Of a stretch of 64,000 nucleotides of DNA, positions 17,860 through 27,785 are shown piece after piece. Position 1 is the first letter of the stretch. Each line of letters starts with the position of its first letter. The translations under genes were made by a program, and so were the position numbers. Below the pieces are notes generated by a model. The model worked only from the letters and a program-made list of their open reading frames with translations. It was not told the origin of the DNA and did not search any database. The stretch is from Bradyrhizobium sp. 1(2017) (GTDB lineage: Bacteria; Pseudomonadota; Alphaproteobacteria; Rhizobiales; Xanthobacteraceae), in contig NZ_CP050022.2 in the NCBI RefSeq assembly GCF_011602485.2, positions 7,770,001 through 7,834,000 of the forward strand, in the 5' to 3' direction.

Positions 17860-17980
17860 TGAGTTGAATTGCCAATCCCAAGGTCAAGTCTCCTAACTTG
17901 AATTGGCCAGGAGTCAAATTAGCTCTAGACGAGGATTGTCGTCCCACTTGGAGGACCAAGGTGTGGGTAAAGATAAATCA

Positions 17981-18154
17981 ATGTCGTTTTGGACGCCTGA
18001 AATACTGGACGAAAAAGCTAAACAAGACGCTGTGAACGACAACTACAGTCCACCACATTCATGGTGGCCCGGCCGATACAGCATTGGTACCGAAGCCCGC
18101 GACAGGTACGATCGGGCTTTCAACCTTCATCACACCGACAAGGACGAGTACTAG
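17981..18154 (+). CDS. small WWPGR-family protein
   Basis: 57 aa from MSFWTPEILD. Signature: SWWPGRYSIGTEARDRYDRA, ending NLHHTDKDEY. A damaged paralogue lies at 23759-23972. Hydrophilic, no signal; function unknown. No leader element of the 14-copy family precedes it. Confidence 0.65.
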   Translation: MSFWTPEILDEKAKQDAVNDNYSPPHSWWPGRYSIGTEARDRYDRAFNLHHTDKDEY

Positions 18155-18203
18155 GACCAATGATTGGCTGCCGAATTGCGAAGCGCATTCGGCGAATGCG
18201 GCC

Positions 18204-18587
18204 CTAATAGCGGCAAAACTCAATGGGCTTGTTGGCATACCGCCATCCGTACACTGCTCGCGCAATAGGGTCGCGCGGCGCGAACGTAGCAGGAGTAGGG
18301 TGGCTAGGCTTGGCAGCATTTTCGTCGCTCATCGAACACCAACCATCCGCCTTGATACAGGTCTCCACCCGCTCATCTCTCTGCCGTTGATACGGATTGA
18401 ATACACCATCATGGTGAGCTTCGGCCGATTTTGCAGTATCCGCCACCATGAGTTTATCGGAATCGTTCTCACAACGCGTAATAACCTCTATCAGGCGATC
18501 ACGAGGAAAAACGTAGTATCTCGTGAGGTGAGATATCCAGAGGAGCGCAGCAACCACCGCTGCAGTGAGTTTAATAAATTTCAGCAC
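18204..18587 (-). CDS. membrane-anchored secreted protein
   Basis: 127 aa from a GTG at 18587. An N-terminal helix (KLTAAVVAALLWISHLTRYY) is followed by a soluble domain with three Cys that are also present in the 124 aa paralogue at 58676 (YVFPRDRLIEVITRCE, ETCIKADGWCS, then FCRY), probably a periplasmic disulfide-containing module. The paralogue starts with TTG at the aligned position, which supports this GTG start. Function unknown. Confidence 0.75.
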   Translation of the reverse strand: MLKFIKLTAAVVAALLWISHLTRYYVFPRDRLIEVITRCENDSDKLMVADTAKSAEAHHDGVFNPYQRQRDERVETCIKADGWCSMSDENAAKPSHPTPATFAPRDPIARAVYGWRYANKPIEFCRY

Positions 18588-18721
18588 GTGCACCTCAGCC
18601 CGCGAACGGAACGGCGCGTGACGGACAGGAGCGCCTTCCCTCTCGTGGCGATCGACCACAGGCGGTTGCAACGCGCCCTACCTACAGGTGACGTTTCCGG
18701 CAATTTCGTAGAGTTCATCTG

Positions 18722-18970
18722 TCAGTCACTGCACTGCGCTTGCATAGGCAGCCCGCGCATTAGCAAGATCGATCGACCCGATCGAGAGCATCTCCATGGT
18801 CCGAGGGCACCGCGATCATCGTAGCGACGCGGCGATAGGCTGGTGAGGCCCTCGATCGACTTCTCGTCTGAAAGACATCATATGCTCCGGCGGCCAGCAG
18901 CCTCTCGATGCCGCGGATCCGAAAGAAATGCTTGAACGTGACAGTTTCTCGCCGCGAGCGGGATGGTCAT
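18722..18970 (-). pseudogene. decayed copy of the 86 aa operon gene at 56763
   Basis: Reading from the ATG at 18970, pieces of the family appear in different frames: a conserved start, then SIEGL, then RYDDRGALG and MEMLSIGSIDL-like sequence. At least two frameshifts break it. Intact relative at 56763-57023, a second remnant at 22917. Confidence 0.65.
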
Positions 18971-18987
18971 GCACGCCTACCTTTCGA

Positions 18988-19607
18988 GAAGAGGGGCCCA
19001 ACCGACGCTTGGAGTACGACCATGCGCCCGTTACGCGGCAATAGCCAGGACTACTGTCAACAGACCTCGAACGGAGACGACCCTTACTTCTTTACAACGA
19101 CTATTTTCTCAACAGAAAGAGCGAGCAAGTTGAGACCCGCCTGCCTACCCCGCGGTCCGACGAACCTTTCCAAGAAGCTTGTTCTCGCTTGCCGAGACGC
19201 CGAGGTGAGGCTGCTGCTCCATCGGCCTCGACCGCGAACGGCCTCCCAAGCGAAAAGCCCGGCCACGAGGGCCGGGCTGATCGGTAATATATTCCAAGTC
19301 AGGCAATGCACGGAATAAATCGGGGAGAGTCGTCGCCGTCTGTTCAAAAAGGAACACCTGAACCGATTATTGGCACCGCCCGCGCTCAACTTCGGATGCA
19401 GAGAATCTCACAAAGGCTCTGCATTTCCAGGAGCATCGCGGGGCAGATGCTCGTCGTCGCCAGACTGCAGCGGAGCCGGCGCATCAGGCCATCCCGAGAG
19501 TGTCCGCACGCGCTGAGTGAGCAATTTGGTACAGACGCCGATCCCTAGACGTGTCTAGCCTCACCAACGGATGAAGCTCAACATACCTCTTAGTCAGGTG
19601 AAAATCA
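18988..19607. other. 620 bp with no clear gene
   Basis: Only a hairpin (19256-19278) stands out. Frames on both strands have poor composition and lack good starts. Confidence 0.45.
19256..19278 (-). terminator. terminator-like hairpin
   Basis: Minus strand AGCCCGGCC, CTCGT, GGCCGGGCT then TTTTCG: a perfect 9-bp stem with a short U-run, suited to transcripts running leftward. No gene was identified that ends here. Confidence 0.5.
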
Positions 19608-19941
19608 TGGAAATCTCCAGGGAGACAAAAGCTGCCGTGCGGCCGGCACTGTGGGGAGCTGCGGCCGGAGCGGGGCCGCCGAGACCCTCGCGACGAACCG
19701 CGCTGCAACGGCTGTCGTCGCAGCTCTCACACCTATCTGCATTGACAGGTTCCGACAAGCCGCTGATGCGTCGGCGAACTTGGTCGAAATGAAGAAGGCG
19801 ACCTATGCATGGGATCAGAGCAAGTTCGTCGAAAAAGGCGGTTGGGCCACGATGCCGGGAAGCTCTAAGCCAAACTCAGCCGTTGCAAAAGCTTGTGCCG
19901 AATCGCTTGGTAGCAAGAAAGCTGTGGAGCTGGGAGGATAG
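19608..19941 (+). pseudogene. broken membrane-anchored protein gene
   Basis: The 5' frame starts MEISRETKAAVRPALWGAAA and then leaves frame; the 3' part AAETLATNRAATAVVAALTP, QAADASANLVEMKKATYAWD continues in the next frame to a stop at 19941. The hydrophobic segment expected between them is mostly missing. So a deletion plus frameshift removed the membrane helix. The 3' part keeps good coding composition, hinting at recent damage. Confidence 0.7.
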
Positions 19942-20136
19942 TCAGGCAAGTCGCGCGGCGCAAATCCGCGCATAGACGCCAGTCTGCATCTCGCGCAGTC
20001 GAAGGGGCTCTTGCAAAGCTGGCCAGACAGCCGTCGCCAGATGGTCAAGCATGACCTCGTATCGACTTTGAACGAAGAACTCGAAGAAGCCGAAATCCGT
20101 GAAGCCCACGTCGAGCCGAAGGCTTCCTCTCGTCAT
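19942..20136 (-). CDS. small protein divergent from Crp/Fnr gene
   Basis: 64 aa from MTRGSLRLDV, with GGAACTGAA before the ATG. Contains FGFFEFFVQSRYEVMLDHLA and ends in a basic segment. It is divergent from the Crp/Fnr gene at 20252 and may share its control region. Unknown family; could be a fragment of a longer phage-like protein. Confidence 0.45.
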   Translation of the reverse strand: MTRGSLRLDVGFTDFGFFEFFVQSRYEVMLDHLATAVWPALQEPLRLREMQTGVYARICAARLA

Positions 20137-20251
20137 TTCAGTTCCAATTTGCCGCACGCCACGCCGCCTTCCAACCGGTGAATATCCTTTCAAATTGTCG
20201 TAGGTGGTAGTATGATAGCGTGTTAGCGATCCAGCGAACGAGAGTCCTGCC

Positions 20252-20929
20252 TTGGTGAAAGCGGCGAAGGACTTGTTTGATCCCAGCGCCTTCCTTGCCA
20301 AGGTCGGGGCCGGAAAATCGATTTCTAAATTTGGCAAAGGTCAGAACGTGTTCGCACAGGGAGATGTCGCGGATGCGGTGTTCTACATTCAAGAGGGAAA
20401 GATCAAGCTCACGGTCGTTTCGGACCAAGGTAAGGAAGCGGTCGTCGGAATTCTGGAGCCGGGACAATTCTTTGGCGAGGGCTGCCTCAATGGTCATCCA
20501 TTGCGTATTGCCACGACTACGGCAATGGAGCCCTGTATCATCACGAGAATATCGAAGACCGCCATGATTGCAGCGCTCGAAGGCAAGCCGAAGTTCTCTC
20601 AGTTGTTCATGGCATATTTGCTCGCGCGCAATAGCCGGATTGAAGAAGACCTGATCGACCAACTCTTCAATTCGAGCGAGAAACGCTTGGCGCGCCTGCT
20701 GCTTCTGCTGGCGAATTTCGGCAAGGAAGCCAGCTCGCAACCCATAGGCGTCACTATCAGCCAGGAAACGCTGGCCGAAATGATCGGTGCGACCCGATCA
20801 CGGGTGAGCTTCTTCATGAACAAGTTCCGCAAGCTTGGCTTCATCAGCTACAATGGAAAGATCGAGGTTCATAGCTCGCTTCTGAACGCGGTGCTGCGCG
20901 ACAAATCCGAGATAGACCGGAAGGATTGA
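20252..20929 (+). CDS. Crp/Fnr-family transcription regulator
   Basis: 225 aa from a TTG that aligns with the start of the paralogue at 32808. Cyclic-nucleotide-type sensor domain (about 25-140: FAQGDVADAVFYIQEGKIKL, EPGQFFGEGCL) and winged HTH (about 165-215: SQETLAEMIGATRSRVSFFM). There is no N-terminal Cys cluster, so it is not an oxygen-sensing FNR with an Fe-S cluster; ligand unknown. Orphan regulator; target genes unknown. Confidence 0.92.
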   Translation: MVKAAKDLFDPSAFLAKVGAGKSISKFGKGQNVFAQGDVADAVFYIQEGKIKLTVVSDQGKEAVVGILEPGQFFGEGCLNGHPLRIATTTAMEPCIITRISKTAMIAALEGKPKFSQLFMAYLLARNSRIEEDLIDQLFNSSEKRLARLLLLLANFGKEASSQPIGVTISQETLAEMIGATRSRVSFFMNKFRKLGFISYNGKIEVHSSLLNAVLRDKSEIDRKD

Positions 20930-21003
20930 CCGCCGCGCGGTCAATCCAATGCATGGCCGATTGCCCAGGCCAAACGCGTGCCATCAGCCCACGCGATAGC
21001 GGA

Positions 21004-21249
21004 TCAGGGCGAACTGGGGCCGCCGCCAGTTTGTCCCTGCTGGTTCCAGCGAATAGCGGACCAGGCTCTTTCGTGCAGATAGTAGAGGATCATTTTCGTA
21101 ATGGCCTCAGCACCGGCGATCGAACCTGCAACCTTGACGCTACCGGTGAAGATAAGACTCAGCACGAAGGTGTCGATACTACCGGTGATCCTCCAGCTGA
21201 CAGCTTTGACCAAGGAGCGAAAATGGGAATCTCGCGTCCGAATGAACAT
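21004..21249 (-). CDS. DUF2061 membrane protein
   Basis: 81 aa with the DUF2061 pattern: SLVKAVSWRITGSIDTFVLS, then AITKMILYYLHERAW. Two membrane segments. GGAGGGACGG precedes the ATG. Members are often found near sulfate-assimilation genes elsewhere; no such context is present here. Confidence 0.85.
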   Translation of the reverse strand: MFIRTRDSHFRSLVKAVSWRITGSIDTFVLSLIFTGSVKVAGSIAGAEAITKMILYYLHERAWSAIRWNQQGQTGGGPSSP

Positions 21250-21431
21250 CCGTCCCTCCCGTCCCTCCTAAGCTCGATCACGTCGGCTATCCCCGCAAAG
21301 GCAGGCTGTAGCTGATGCTGCTTCGGGGGCGGGAATTGAATCGTAGTCGCATTATCCTCCTTGAGGGGGCCTGGCTATCACGACTGGGTCTTGTCCGGCG
21401 ACTTTTTCGCGGTATTCTCGTGGTGCAGATC

Positions 21432-21803
21432 TCAAGCCAGCCTATGAAATGCTGGCGGCAAAACCTCTCGCACGAGCTGACTTAGATCTAAAGCCTCGCC
21501 GCTTTCTGCAATGTCCGAGAACAGAACCTCGATAAATGGATGTTGCCGGTTGAATGCAGCCCCTCGCTGGTATTTCGCGCTCACAATCCGTTGGATCGCC
21601 GCAAGATTTAGCTTTCCGAGCGCATTGTATTGATCGCGGAACAGACTTTGCCGTCCGCCATGGTGCTCGGTAGATTTGGCCCAGACGTCCATCACTTTGC
21701 GGCCGACGAACGCCTCGACGCGTTCAGTTCCATCCTGAGCAAAAAGCCGTAGCCCATCCATACTATGGGGGCCGTCATCGACGCTAAACTGTGTAAGTGA
21801 CAT
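21432..21803 (-). CDS. conserved rhizobial 123 aa protein
   Basis: 123 aa from MSLTQFSVDD. Conserved centre: GRKVMDVWAKS, GGRQSLFRDQYNALGKLNLA, AFNRQHPFIEVLFSDI, and a shared C-terminal SQLVRE.LPPAFHRLA. Paralogue at 34207 is closely similar. No known function. With the damaged gene upstream (21833) it forms one of two inverted duplicates in the window. Confidence 0.75.
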   Translation of the reverse strand: MSLTQFSVDDGPHSMDGLRLFAQDGTERVEAFVGRKVMDVWAKSTEHHGGRQSLFRDQYNALGKLNLAAIQRIVSAKYQRGAAFNRQHPFIEVLFSDIAESGEALDLSQLVREVLPPAFHRLA

Positions 21804-21832
21804 TAGGAGTCCTCCTGTCTTTCCGCGTTTAC

Positions 21833-22096
21833 TCACATCGGCAGTTCGTCGCGGACTGAGCCTCCCTCGTTCTCCCACCGCGACAGAGCGGCAGCGCCCG
21901 ATCTCGTAGCGCTAGGCCTATCCTTTGCTAAAGGTAGCTTGTTGCGACCGACTTCATTCTTGTCCCCGAGCTCCGTCAATAAGACGAAGCCAGCCCTCCA
22001 AGCCTTGAATTTACGGCTTTCCTCAGCGCGGGTCGAACCCTTGACGAGTTCGCCGGACGCGGTTGCTCTTGCGCGATGTTGCTGAGATTTGAACAT
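21833..22096 (-). pseudogene. damaged paralogue of the 33740 gene
   Basis: The C-terminal part (NKLPLAKDRPSATRSGAAAL, SRWENEGGSVRDELPM) matches the end of the 33740-34180 protein, but the N-terminal part is unrelated and Arg-rich, so the 5' half has been replaced or frameshifted. It precedes its neighbour in the same order as in the other copy. Confidence 0.6.
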
Positions 22097-22916
22097 ATGC
22101 AGAGCTCTTTCGTTGGAAGTCTCCGCGCAATCCGGCCAATCTCGATGGTTGACCAGGGTAGATTTGGATATGGGGATCGAACGGCTGAATAACGAGTCCG
22201 TGGCATAAATAAGATTGCCAAAGGAGAGCGCGGATAAGCTTTGCCGTGCGTCCAGCCGTCCCGCCTTGGAAAAGGGCCGCTGCGGCGGACTGCAATCAGA
22301 AACAAGTCACTCCTATCTTCGACCGCATCGTAGTTGCGAGCGATAGCGTCAGCTGCAATTTGCGGCGAAGAAGCAGGTGCCCGACAGCGTCCGACCAGAA
22401 CGAGAGGCCCGTCAGGCACGGCCTGATCAGTGGTGCTGACAGACGGAACCACGGCAATCGCGGCCCGGCGCCGGTTCGCACGCTAAGCTTCTGTTCTATC
22501 GATCCAAAGAGATTCGCTGCGGGATGGTAAGAGAAGCTGTCCGTCTTAGCTTCGGATGCCGCGGAACGGCTCTTCTGCTCGTCGAGCGAGAGACGATGGC
22601 CCGTGCTCGCATGAACTGGAGCTCGGTCTCTGATGAATGACTCGGTTAGCCAAAGAAAGGGATAGCTATTCCAGCAAAAGGCGTGCACCGTCCCGTGTTC
22701 TTCAATTGTGGTGTCGGCGCGGAGGTGTATCCTGCGTAGAGGCGTCGCAATGAAAAAAATGGCTCCCGCGCCGTCCGCGCACCGCCAACGTCAATCAAGT
22801 TTGCAATCGAGGCCGTGACGTCCTCAATGCGGACTGCCACTTGCGCCCGACGAGATATCCAGGTCCAGCGTCCGTCCGCTACGCGGCGCCTCATGAGCCA
22901 ATGCGTGAGAATGACC
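22097..22916. other. 820 bp with no convincing gene
   Basis: Several long frames exist but their composition is that of shadow frames. No RNA or repeat recognised. Confidence 0.4.
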
Positions 22917-23100
22917 ATGACGACGACCCGATCGCGACAGAAATCGGTGGTGCTTAAGCACCCGTTCCGGATCGAACGGTTGTTACCGGCCCGCTCTGCC
23001 GACGAAGAGTCGATGGAGGCATTTGTCCTCTCCGGACTTTACGTTGCCACAAGGATCGTGGTGCCAGCGCCGGCGCCCCGCAGCCTTTCCTCGAGATGGT
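22917..23100 (+). pseudogene. second decayed copy of the 56763 family
   Basis: Reads MTTTRSRQKSVVLKHPFRIE, then ERLLPARSADEESMEAFVLS and ATRIVVPA, matching the 86 aa protein at 56763 with internal deletions and a lost C-terminus. Confidence 0.6.
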
Positions 23101-23450
23101 AACGATCAGTTCTTGACGGTGAAATGCGTGTCGAGCTTGACGGGCATCGCGATATACCGCGCCGAGCACTTACGCGCGACGGATGGCACTCTAAATCGAA
23201 AGGCGGCGTTCTGCTTGCGCTTGCCAGCCACATCGCCTGCTCAACATCTCCAATGAGCTTGCGATGCAGATCGCGCCCAGCCTCGCTGGCATTTTGGTTA
23301 CGATCGCGGCCGCATTGCTGTTGAGACCCGATCGAGACCAAGCCGGGGCGGCGACCATGACGACATGAAGACCACGACGTCCGAATGACCCGTGGTAAGT
23401 GATATTTCATACGGAAAGATCGATCAAAGTCGACCCAGCGAGGTGAGACA
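23101..23450. other. 350 bp without a gene
   Basis: No coding-like frame and no clear structure between the decayed copy and the 103 aa gene. Confidence 0.4.
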
Positions 23451-23762
23451 ATGGGAAACTTCAAGATAGGGGTCGCACGCATCGAGATGATTTCGCCGAA
23501 CGAACGAGGCATGGACATCCGTTTGACGTTTCAATTCGAGGGCGATCAGACCAGTTTTGCCTTGCCAATCTTTCTGAACTCTTGCGAATTCGACGACACC
23601 GAAATCGTCAAGGTCGCTCGAAGCAAGTTATATGACGTGTTCTGGCAGCTTTGCGGTCAGTGCGAGGATTGGCAGTTGTCGGACGACGAAAGTCGCGAGC
23701 TCGCAAAGATCAACGTGAGGCCTGCGGGACAATGTCGATTGGTCCGTGAATCAAAGAGCTAA
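23451..23762 (+). CDS. hypothetical protein, 103 aa
   Basis: 103 aa, GAGGTGAGACA before the ATG. Beta-rich start (FKIGVARIEMISPNERGMDI, RLTFQFEG), acidic middle, one C..C pair (QLCGQCEDW). More AT-rich than the genes around it. No family recognised. It converges on the WWPGR pseudogene. Confidence 0.6.
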   Translation: MGNFKIGVARIEMISPNERGMDIRLTFQFEGDQTSFALPIFLNSCEFDDTEIVKVARSKLYDVFWQLCGQCEDWQLSDDESRELAKINVRPAGQCRLVRESKS

Positions 23763-23972
23763 TCGCCAGTTTGGAGCGGCAAAGAGGACGATGCACTGCT
23801 TGTACTCTTCTCTATCCCTGTGGTGAAGGTTGAAAGCTTGATCATACCTGTCGTGGGCTTCGGTACCAACGGTGTGTCGGCCGGGCCACCATCCCTTTGG
23901 TGGATTGTAGTTGTCGGTCCCGCTGTCATCCGCTTCCGGTAAGCCAGCGATGTCCATGCGCTGGAGCACCAC
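23759..23972 (-). pseudogene. damaged WWPGR-family gene
   Basis: The frame contains NYNPPKGWWPGRHTVGTEAH and NLHHRDREEY, but the normal stop after EEY is lost and the N-terminus differs from the paralogue at 17981. IS701-type sequence begins 30 bp upstream of its 5' end, so insertion or deletion beside the IS may have removed the original start. Confidence 0.6.
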
Positions 23973-24001
23973 CAGGCCCTCTCGGCTTCATTGTACGCAC
24001 T

Positions 24002-24348
24002 TCTGCGCACCCTGGCCGCCACCATCAAGGCACGGTGGATTTGTGAGCAGGCGCATCAGCAGCTGAAGGAGGAGCTTGGACTTGATCACTTCGAAGGGCG
24101 ATCTTGGCAAGGTCTTCATCGCCACGCTTTGATGACAATGATTGCCTACGCCTTCCTGCAACATCGTCGCCTCGCATACGCGGGGCGGAAAAAAAGAATC
24201 AACGGGCCTCCGCCTCAGCCAACCATGCCAGCCGTACGTCACGCCATCGTCGATCTCATCCTTCGGCCGCCGTCTCAGCAGTGCCCATATTGCCGAAAGA
24301 AAATCCGTGAAAAACAGCCGCGAAAACACAATCTGCCAAAGTAGTGCT
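24002..24348 (+). mobile_element. IS701-type element, 3' fragment
   Basis: From TCTGCGCACCC on, this is practically identical to 39215-39564 of the full IS701-type element, up to the terminal CTAG. It encodes the transposase C-terminus ([36 protein letters not shown]). The A-run here has 7 As against 8 in the longer copy, so the frame is open to the end. Confidence 0.9.
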
Positions 24349-25149
24349 AGGGCGCGGACTCATAACGCGCGGCCAGCGATAGGCGGATAAATGCGAGTTG
24401 GACGAAGGCAAGGTAATTTCCTGCAAGCCTGTCGTAGCGCGTCGCCACCCGACGGCACTGCTTGATCCTGTTGAAGAACCGTTCGACGAGGTTGCGAGCG
24501 CGATAGAGGTAGGGGCTAAAGCAGATCGGATCGCTGCGATTGCTTTTCGGCGGGATGTTGGCCCACGCGCCCTTCTTCATGGCAAGCTCCCTGATCCAGT
24601 CGGCGTCATAGCCACGGTCGGCAAGCAGCATTGATCCGGATTTGAGACGAGACAGCAGTTTTCCGGCAAGTCGAACATCGTGCGCCTCGCCGGGGCGCAA
24701 CGCGAGCCGTATCGGTAAACCATTGCTATCGACTACCGCGTGGATCTTGCTCGTCAGACCGCCGCGTGACCTTACCATCGATTGGCGCTGGTTCCTGTGA
24801 TACAGGCCCCATGTTGATGGACTCGAACAATGGACGTATCGATCATCTGCACGGCAGAATCATGGGCACCGGCCAGTGCGCTCATGAGCTTGGCCCACAC
24901 GCCCGCCCGTCGCCAGCGAACGAACCGATTGTAGCAGGTCGTGTACGGACCGAAGCTTTCCGGCAGGTCGCGCCACGGTGCCCCGGATCGCAAGACCCAG
25001 AAGATGCCATTGAGGACACGACGGTCATTCACCCGTGGCACGCCGCGCGACTTATTGGGCAGTATCGGCTTAATGGCAAACCACTCATAGTCCTTGAGTT
25101 CGTAGCGCATGATTCGACCCCTTCCGATGGGTGGCTTGAATCATGGCTC
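24345..25149 (-). mobile_element. IS5-type element, damaged copy
   Basis: Transposase coding region on the minus strand in two frames (25110-24772 and 24778-24347). Right end shows GAGCCATGATTCAAGC, shared with the copy at 37317. The left inverted repeat is missing because the element abuts IS701-type sequence at CTAG, just at its transposase stop codon. Confidence 0.85.
24347..25110 (-). pseudogene. IS5-family transposase with frameshift
   Basis: DDE transposase: RGVPRVNDRRVLNGIFWVLR and APWRDLP in the first frame, then SRGGLTSKIHAVVDSNGLPI, LADRGYDADWIRE and YLYRARNLVERFFNRIKQCR in the second. One base is missing after HGACITGTS relative to the single-frame copy at 37354. Some IS5-family members use programmed frameshifting, but the intact copy here does not, so this is a mutation. 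Confidence 0.85.
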
Positions 25150-25419
25150 GGCTGGCAAGCTCAACTGGTCGCTATGCACCCGAAAGCGGACCTATTATGC
25201 TCTCCTTGAATTTTGTCGTTCATGACCCTTAACGGACTCCGGCCGCCCCACCCTCGAAGAGAGTCGACTGTCTTATCACGGGTGAATGCGGCCTCTAGGT
25301 TGTCGGCTAGAGTTCTATCCGATGACGGTTGATGTACACCAACGGGCGCGCTCCTCCGGGGAGAAAGCCGACGGCTGCGGTTAGAAGGCCGCCTTCTCTA
25401 GGCCGTCACGCAGACGCAC

Positions 25420-25590
25420 GTGGCGACGGTCCGAACGGCTCGCCTCGAAGTGATTTCGACGAAGGCTGAGGTCTGCGCCCCTAGAGTTGAGCAAGCCTTG
25501 ATAGAGCCGAGCGAATTACAACGCATGAAGTCCCCTAGGAAGCCTCGGAAACTCAAAAAGCCGCCGGAGCCGGTTAAAGCGTCGAACTGA
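25420..25590 (+). CDS. possible small basic protein
   Basis: A 56 aa frame from a GTG (VATVRTARLEVISTKAEV, ending in a Lys/Pro-rich KPRKLKKPPEPVKASN tail). Composition is coding-like, but there is no good ribosome site. Could be the end of a longer lost gene. The bases around it (25150-25847) hold nothing else I can name. Confidence 0.3.
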   Translation: MATVRTARLEVISTKAEVCAPRVEQALIEPSELQRMKSPRKPRKLKKPPEPVKASN

Positions 25591-25847
25591 CGCGACAGGA
25601 CAGGTGGTCGCCGAGTACATCGAGGATCAGCGTAAAATCCTGCAGAAGCTGGCTTCGCCGGCCCTATCACTGATAGCTGGCCCTGAAGGAGGGATAGATC
25701 ACATTTCCGGCTTGCCGAAAGTCACGTTTCCGATCGGCCCAACGGGCTTGATCCAGATCAAGAAGTCCGTCGCGATTGTGCAGCATGTGTGAGACAACGT
25801 CGTAGAGCTTGCCTAGGGCAACGTTGCGGGGCACGGGAGCGACCGGC

Positions 25848-26303
25848 ATGCCGCTGTTGGCATATCTCTGGAAGGTCGGAGCGGCGTTGCTCTTACTTCT
25901 CTTTGTGGCTGACTACTGTCTTCCGAGGTCGCCAATCTCTGAACAGGCGCTGGCCGATCGACCAACGATACGCATTCACTCCGATCGCAAATGGCCGGAG
26001 CGAATCGTCTTCGATACCCGGTCGCCGACAATCGTTGCCGCCGCTCCCGCGGTGAAGCTCCCCGATGTCGCGATGTCGTCAGACGTCACCGAACTGCCTG
26101 TTAACCGGACGGATAACCCGACGGTCGCAAATGCGCTCGCAATGCTGCCGCGTCCGGATATGCGCCCGCCTGAATCCATCGATCGCAAGCGACAACCCAA
26201 GATATCAAGCGTCGCCGCCCGGCCGAGACGACACGTCAAGCCGCAGACGCTTCTGGCGGCACGACAAGGGCAGTTCACTTGGCTCGGCTTCAGATCCTGG
26301 TGA
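25848..26303 (+). CDS. single-pass membrane protein with Pro-rich tail
   Basis: 151 aa from MPLLAYLWKV. One helix (residues about 5-25, GAALLLLLFVADYCLP), then a long polar region with RIHSDRKWPERIVFDT and basic C-terminal part. The N-terminus is likely cytoplasmic with the tail in the periplasm. The type recurs in Bradyrhizobium; function unknown. Confidence 0.65.
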   Translation: MPLLAYLWKVGAALLLLLFVADYCLPRSPISEQALADRPTIRIHSDRKWPERIVFDTRSPTIVAAAPAVKLPDVAMSSDVTELPVNRTDNPTVANALAMLPRPDMRPPESIDRKRQPKISSVAARPRRHVKPQTLLAARQGQFTWLGFRSW

Positions 26304-26564
26304 TCGGCGTCCGGACACGATCCGAATGCCGACGTCGTAGCGCCTATTCGTACGCCGCACAGGTACTTCCCTGCCATCCCCTGCGGATGGCGCGACGGGT
26401 CTGGCGGATTGTCGTTCGCGCTACGCAAACGCCGTTGACGCGCGTTCGACCCGGACCGCACGTGGCCGCGACCGGCGTGATCACGCTTTCCGATTGAGCG
26501 AGCGGTGCGGGCGCACCATAGCCGCTCCCGATCTGGCAACAGATGTATGTAGACGAGAACGTGC

Positions 26565-26831
26565 TTATTCCGCGTCGGGACCTGTATCTCGCTCAGCGTT
26601 CCATTGTTCATCGACAAGCCAAGCTTGGATGCGGGACGACGGAACGAGTTGCCTGGGGGCGTGCGGATTGATCGTACCCGCAAATACAGCGAGATCTTCG
26701 TCGAGCTTTGCACGAACGAACGCCTTGGCCTCTGCTTCCGTAGCGAAGGTCCTCGTTTCTCGAGGGCTCCGCTGCTTCGGCAGCGTGCCGCGTTTACGAA
26801 CTTCGAAGGTGACATACCAGGTTGGCGTCAT
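26565..26831 (-). CDS. small conserved protein (YVTFEVRKRGTLPKQR)
   Basis: 88 aa from MTPTWYVTFE. Conserved core: TWYVTFEVRKRGTLPKQ, RTFATEAEAKAFVRAKLDE, AGTINPHAPRQLVPSS. Looks like a short DNA- or RNA-associated alpha/beta protein, perhaps related to a phage integrase N-terminal beta-sheet, but it stands alone. An ATG four codons upstream is possible. Confidence 0.7.
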   Translation of the reverse strand: MTPTWYVTFEVRKRGTLPKQRSPRETRTFATEAEAKAFVRAKLDEDLAVFAGTINPHAPRQLVPSSRIQAWLVDEQWNAERDTGPDAE

Positions 26832-26980
26832 CGCACGCACCAAACACGGATAATCTTCGGCGGAGTTAATGAACAGCCTAGCTCACCCTTGATCTACGTC
26901 AATGTCGCTCATCTCTCGGCGCACACACTATTCGTAAGCCGTAGGAATGCGGCTTCCGCTACGCATAGAGGAGGACCATC

Positions 26981-27244
26981 ATGAAACCTAAGACGCGACT
27001 TTCGATCAAGCCAGTGACGCTTACAGGCATCGCTGCCAGCGCACTTCTGGGACTTGCAGGGGCCACGCTTGCTCCATCACCGGCCCGCGCGATCGTGTAT
27101 TGCCAGTACGTCGACTATCCGGTGGGTTGCGCTGCCCGGGCTGGCGTTGTCCTCCGGCCACGGCCCGTTGCGCGCGCTGCAGTCCGTCATAACGTAGGCG
27201 GTAATGCCAATGGCGGCGTTAATCGCGTCGGAGCGCGTCGATAG
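26981..27244 (+). CDS. small secreted protein
   Basis: 87 aa: a long signal peptide (LTGIASALLGLAGATL-like, cleaved after SPARA), then IVYCQYVDYPVGCAARAGV and a basic Arg/Gly/Asn tail. GAGGAGGACC before the ATG. Two Cys may pair in the periplasm. Function unknown. Confidence 0.75.
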   Translation: MKPKTRLSIKPVTLTGIAASALLGLAGATLAPSPARAIVYCQYVDYPVGCAARAGVVLRPRPVARAAVRHNVGGNANGGVNRVGARR

Positions 27245-27785
27245 AGTGATTTGCCTACGGGCCACTAGCCTTGGTGTGTAAACCAACCTCGTGACCCGCG
27301 GCAGCATTCAGCACCACTTCTCGGCCAAGCCAGCGTACCTCCCTTTCCAGGCCGGTTATTGGCCCCATTGCCGACTTTGCCGCCGACGCCGCTCGCGTTT
27401 GGTCTTGGAGGGAAAGCGGACCAAAACGCGCTTCGTCGGCGACGGCGCTTATGACGCAAATCGGAAGCCGCGCCTACTCGTGATGGCTGTTATTTTCGCC
27501 GCGCAGCAACGGCGGCTGGCCGCGGGAAAATCAATCCGGATGTATAAAAAAGAACATCCTGCGCGACCTTTTCGTGCCCTAATGCTGCGAGTTCCGATAT
27601 GGAGCCGCAGAAAGTGACGATTACTCCTAGACGGCTTGGTTCTCTCTGCCGGAACAGGTAAGGCGACCTCAGGCGGAGCCTCTCGCGCTCTATCCTGGCG
27701 GCGATCTCAGGCCGACAAATAGGCATACAGACCAGACAGCTTTTGTTGGTGGCACGGCCATGGTGGACAATAGGGAGTAGGTGCA
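27245..27785. other. 540 bp without an intact gene
   Basis: Near 27288 the plus strand reads TRGSIQHHFSAKPAYL, like the recognition part of a TetR-type HTH, but nothing follows in frame; this may be a small remnant. Otherwise no feature. Confidence 0.35.

Noticed and set aside
27280..27345. TetR-type HTH remnant (TRGSIQHHFSAKPAYL)
   Set aside because: Too short for a firm call; recorded only in the intergenic note.
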